Shown piece by piece: positions 15,016-16,839 of a stretch of DNA of 16,839 nucleotides. The position numbers were made by a program, and so were the translations under genes. The stretch is from an uncultured Opitutia bacterium (GTDB lineage Bacteria; Verrucomicrobiota; Verrucomicrobiia; Opitutales; UBA953), in NCBI GenBank assembly GCA_937875975.1, contig CALEEU010000210.1, positions 1 through 16,839 on the forward strand, given 5' to 3'. Below the pieces are notes generated by a model that was given only the letters and a program-made list of their open reading frames with translations, made no database searches and was not told the DNA's origin. How positions within the stretch are numbered: the first letter of the stretch is position 1; every line of letters begins with the position of its first letter.

Positions 15016-16053
15016 TTACTTGGTCGTGTACTCGGCCTGGGCGCCGCGGATGTTGCGCTTCTGGACCCAAGGCATGAGGGCGCGGAGACGCTGGCCGGTC
15101 TTTTCGATCGGGTGGTTCTCGCCCTTCTTGAGGAGCTTGTTGTAGTTCTTGAGGCCGCCCTTGTATTCCTTGACCCACTGGGCGGTGAACTTGCCGGACT
15201 GGATTTCCTTGAGGATCTCACGCATCGCCTTGCGGGACGAGCTGTTGATCACGCGGGGACCGCGGGTGATGTCGCCGTACTTGGCGGTCTCGGAGATCGA
15301 GAAGCGCATGCCGGAGATGCCGGACTCGACCATGAGGTCGACGATGAGCTTCAGCTCGTGGAGGCACTCGAAGTAGGCCATCTCGGGCTGGTAGCCGGCT
15401 TCGACGAGGGTTTCGTAACCCACCTTGACGAGTTCGGAGGCACCGCCGCAAAGGACGGCCTGTTCGCCGAAGAGGTCGGTTTCGGCTTCTTCCTTGAAGG
15501 AGGTCTTGATGACGCCGGCGCGGGTACCACCGATACCCTTGGCCCAGGCGAGGGCGGTCTTGGTGGCCTTGCCAGAGATATCCTGCTGGACGGCGATGAG
15601 GGCAGGGACGCCCTTGCCTTCAACGTACTGGGCGCGGACGACGTGGCCGGGGCCCTTGGGGGCGACCATGGCGATGTCGACGTTCTTGCCAGGCTTGATC
15701 AGCTTGTAGTGGATCGAGAGGCCGTGGATGAAGAGGACGGTCTTGCCACCCTTGCCGAGGTTAGGAGCGATGTCCTTCTCCCAGACGGAAGCCTGCTTCA
15801 TGTCGGGGATACCCACGAGCATGACGTCGGCGCGACGGACGGCTTCGGCGGTCTCATAGACCTTGAAGCCCTTCTTCTTCGCGGCGGCGGCGGACTTGGA
15901 ACCCTTGTACAGGCCCACGATGACGTTCAGTCCGCTGTCGCGGAGGTTCATCGCGTGGGAATGTCCCTGGGAACCGAAGCCGAGGACGGCGAGGGTCTTG
16001 TTCTTCAGGAAGCCGAGATCGGCGTCCTTGTCGGTGTACACTTTGGCAGGCAT
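15016..16053 (-). CDS. ilvC: Ketol-acid reductoisomerase (class I)
   Basis: This 345-residue enzyme is the class I (short) form. The N-terminal Rossmann domain carries LGFGSQGHSHAMNLRDSG, and the cofactor-specificity loop YKGSKS keeps the serines usual in NADPH-using forms. The C-terminal domain shows PKGPGHVVR, EEAETDLFGEQAVLCGG with the Mg-binding Asp and Glu, and ECLHELKLIVDL. It isomerises and reduces 2-acetolactate or 2-aceto-2-hydroxybutyrate in valine, leucine and isoleucine synthesis. It follows ilvN by 19 bases on the same strand, so co-transcription is likely. No ribosome-binding site is evident before the ATG. The gene ends at a strong bidirectional hairpin. Confidence 0.97.
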   Translation of the reverse strand: MPAKVYTDKDADLGFLKNKTLAVLGFGSQGHSHAMNLRDSGLNVIVGLYKGSKSAAAAKKKGFKVYETAEAVRRADVMLVGIPDMKQASVWEKDIAPNLGKGGKTVLFIHGLSIHYKLIKPGKNVDIAMVAPKGPGHVVRAQYVEGKGVPALIAVQQDISGKATKTALAWAKGIGGTRAGVIKTSFKEEAETDLFGEQAVLCGGASELVKVGYETLVEAGYQPEMAYFECLHELKLIVDLMVESGISGMRFSISETAKYGDITRGPRVINSSSRKAMREILKEIQSGKFTAQWVKEYKGGLKNYNKLLKKGENHPIEKTGQRLRALMPWVQKRNIRGAQAEYTTK

Positions 16054-16072
16054 GGTTTTGGTGGAAAAGGGT

Positions 16073-16585
16073 TTATTTGGAGGCCTTCTTGAGGCCGCGG
16101 GTAAGGGCGACGGCGCCGGTGCGGGCGGTTTCGATGATACCGAAAGGTTCGATGAGATCGAGGAAGGCGGAAATCTTGGTCACGTTACCGGTGAACTCGA
16201 TGAGCAGCGAGTCGTGGGCGACGTCGACGACCTTGGCGCGGAAGAGGCCGGCGATCTCGAGGATTTCGGTGCGGGTCTTCTTGTCGGACTTCACCTTGAC
16301 GAGGATGAGCTCGCGGGCGACGTGGTCGACTTCCTCGCGGGAGAAGTCGTTCACGGTGATGACATTGATCAGCTTATCGAGGGCCTTGACGCAGCGGTCG
16401 AGGGCGGCGTCGTCGGCGACGACGGTCGCGGTGATGCGCGAGTAGGCCGGGTCGTGGGTCGGGCCGTCGTTAAGGGTCTCAATGTTGGAACCGCGACCGG
16501 AGAGCATGCCGGCGACGCGAGCCAGGACGCCGAACTTATTTTCGACGAGGGCGGAGAGCGTATGCTTCTTCTTAGGGGGCGTCAT
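16073..16585 (-). CDS. ilvN: Acetolactate synthase small (regulatory) subunit
   Basis: This 170-residue protein has an N-terminal ACT domain (HTLSALVENKFGVLARVAGMLSGRG and on) and a C-terminal domain ending ETARTGAVALTRG, as in IlvN/IlvH. Asn16, Gly19 and Asn34 align with the valine-contact residues N11, G14 and N29 of E. coli IlvH, so feedback inhibition by valine is expected. It needs a catalytic large subunit (IlvB), and no such gene lies next to it here. ATG 16585 is chosen because similarity starts there. A longer in-frame start at 16642 would run into the tRNA gene. It begins 27 bases after the tRNA-Val 3' end and is followed by ilvC. Confidence 0.95.
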   Translation of the reverse strand: MTPPKKKHTLSALVENKFGVLARVAGMLSGRGSNIETLNDGPTHDPAYSRITATVVADDAALDRCVKALDKLINVITVNDFSREEVDHVARELILVKVKSDKKTRTEILEIAGLFRAKVVDVAHDSLLIEFTGNVTKISAFLDLIEPFGIIETARTGAVALTRGLKKASK

Positions 16586-16612
16586 GGCGGCTTGAGAGTT
16601 TGGTGGAAGGGG

Positions 16613-16686
16613 TGGACGGAGAGGGACTCGAACCCACGACATTCTGCGTGTAAAGCAGACGCTCTAACCAACTGAGCTATCCATCC
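16613..16686 (-). tRNA. tRNA-Val (anticodon UAC)
   Basis: The minus strand folds into a cloverleaf. The acceptor stem is GGATGGA / TCCGTCC (one U-G pair) and the D arm is GCTC...GAGC around AGTTGGTTA. The anticodon stem TCTGC / GCAGA encloses loop TTTACAC, giving anticodon TAC, and the T loop is TTCGAGT. The T stem has one apparent T-T mismatch (positions 50/64). The 3' CCA is not encoded: the discriminator A is followed by CCC. The gene lies directly upstream of ilvN on the same strand. Confidence 0.95.
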
Positions 16687-16698
16687 AGAGGAAGGGTT

Positions 16699-16728
16699 GG
16701 TATAGGGAAGCCCCCCGCCTTTTGTCCA
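16699..16728 (-). promoter_or_regulatory. Candidate sigma-70-type promoter for tRNA-Val and ilvN-ilvC
   Basis: On the minus strand, TGGACA (16728-16723) resembles the -35 consensus TTGACA, and TATACC (16704-16699) resembles TATAAT, with an 18-base spacer. The -10 element ends 12 bases before the tRNA 5' end, a normal distance. No other promoter-like pair or terminator lies between the tRNA and ilvN. Confidence 0.6.
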
Positions 16729-16769
16729 CTATGAAAACCGCCCCGCGGGCTTGCCCCGGCCCCGTTAGC

Positions 16770-16784
16770 CCCGCAATCTGCGGG
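16770..16784 (+). promoter_or_regulatory. Hairpin just upstream of the right-edge gene
   Basis: Perfect six-pair stem CCCGCA / TGCGGG with a three-base loop, ending three bases before ATG 16788. In an mRNA it would lie over the ribosome-binding region of that start. It could be regulatory, or it may mean that the true start is the in-frame ATG at 16731, which would place the hairpin inside the coding region. Confidence 0.3.
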
Positions 16785-16787
16785 CAA

Positions 16788-16839
16788 ATGGACCCCGTCC
16801 GCCGCCAACGCATCCTGGAAACGCTCCAGTCCCTCGCCC
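16788..16839 (+). CDS. Unidentified gene, 5' end only (runs off the right edge)
   Basis: An open frame starting MDPVRRQRILETLQSLA runs to the window edge. The basic-then-amphipathic start looks like a genuine protein N-terminus, but 17 residues are too few to name a family. An alternative in-frame ATG at 16731 would add 19 residues of Pro/Cys/Ala-rich sequence that looks less protein-like. No ribosome-binding site is clear. It is divergent from tRNA-Val/ilvNC. Confidence 0.4.
   Translation, partial: MDPVRRQRILETLQSLA

Noticed and set aside
15112..16092. A 326-codon open frame on the plus strand across ilvC.
   Set aside because: It is antisense to a canonical ilvC; the Gly/Asp/Glu/Leu-rich composition mirrors ilvC codon use and no family motif is visible.
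1..16839. Search by eye for insertion sequences, phage genes, toxin-antitoxin pairs, CRISPR repeats or defence genes.
   Set aside because: None seen: no transposase or integrase motifs, no regularly spaced repeats, and nearly every open frame with protein-like composition is a housekeeping or envelope gene.

Overview
This window reads as a chromosomal segment of a GC-rich, Gram-negative-type bacterium, most likely in the Verrucomicrobiota (possibly Opitutae-like). That placement is an inference from the gene mix: a secreted sulfatase with C-terminal EF-hands, an Exb/Tol-type energy-transducing trio, an McsA-like zinc protein, and a SSS-family symporter paired with a DUF485-like protein. I could not run a taxonomic search. 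Coding density is very high. Every intergenic gap is about 120 bases or less, so no stretch over 300 bases lacks a gene. I saw no insertion sequence, phage gene, CRISPR array or other mobile element, so this looks like ordinary core chromosome.

Layout. 1-470 (-): 5' part of an McsA-like zinc/UvrB-motif protein. 559-2662 (+): ExbB/TolQ, ExbD/TolR and TonB/TolA-like genes packed as one operon. 2669-3133 (-): RidA-family protein. 3221-4981 (+): ClC-type chloride/proton antiporter with two CBS domains. 5001-7208 (-): a small secreted protein of unknown function downstream of an oligopeptide-binding lipoprotein. 7296-7823 (+): exported cupin. 7880-13171 (-): a co-oriented run which, in transcription order, is DUF485-like protein, acetate-type symporter, small membrane protein, hemC, hemD, trpF and glnB (PII). 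13291-14955 (+): sulfatase with EF-hands. 15016-16686 (-): tRNA-Val(UAC), ilvN and ilvC in transcription order. 16788-end (+): start of an unidentified gene.

How the genes work together. The first operon builds an inner-membrane proton-driven motor that reaches across the periplasm. hemC and hemD catalyse consecutive steps of tetrapyrrole synthesis, and trpF overlaps hemD by four bases. glnB follows trpF but appears to have its own sigma-54-type promoter, which would make nitrogen status a direct input. ilvN and ilvC are branched-chain amino acid genes lying 27 bases behind a tRNA-Val gene, with one promoter candidate ahead of the tRNA. Two strong hairpins close the convergent pairs cupin/glnB and sulfatase/ilvC.

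I found no convincing undescribed multi-gene system. The observations most worth testing are the sigma-54 promoter at glnB, the tRNA-Val/ilvNC linkage, the hemCD-trpF coupling with a divergent TrpF, and the sulfatase/EF-hand fusion. Recognisable Shine-Dalgarno sequences are missing from most starts, so several start calls rest on protein-family alignment alone.
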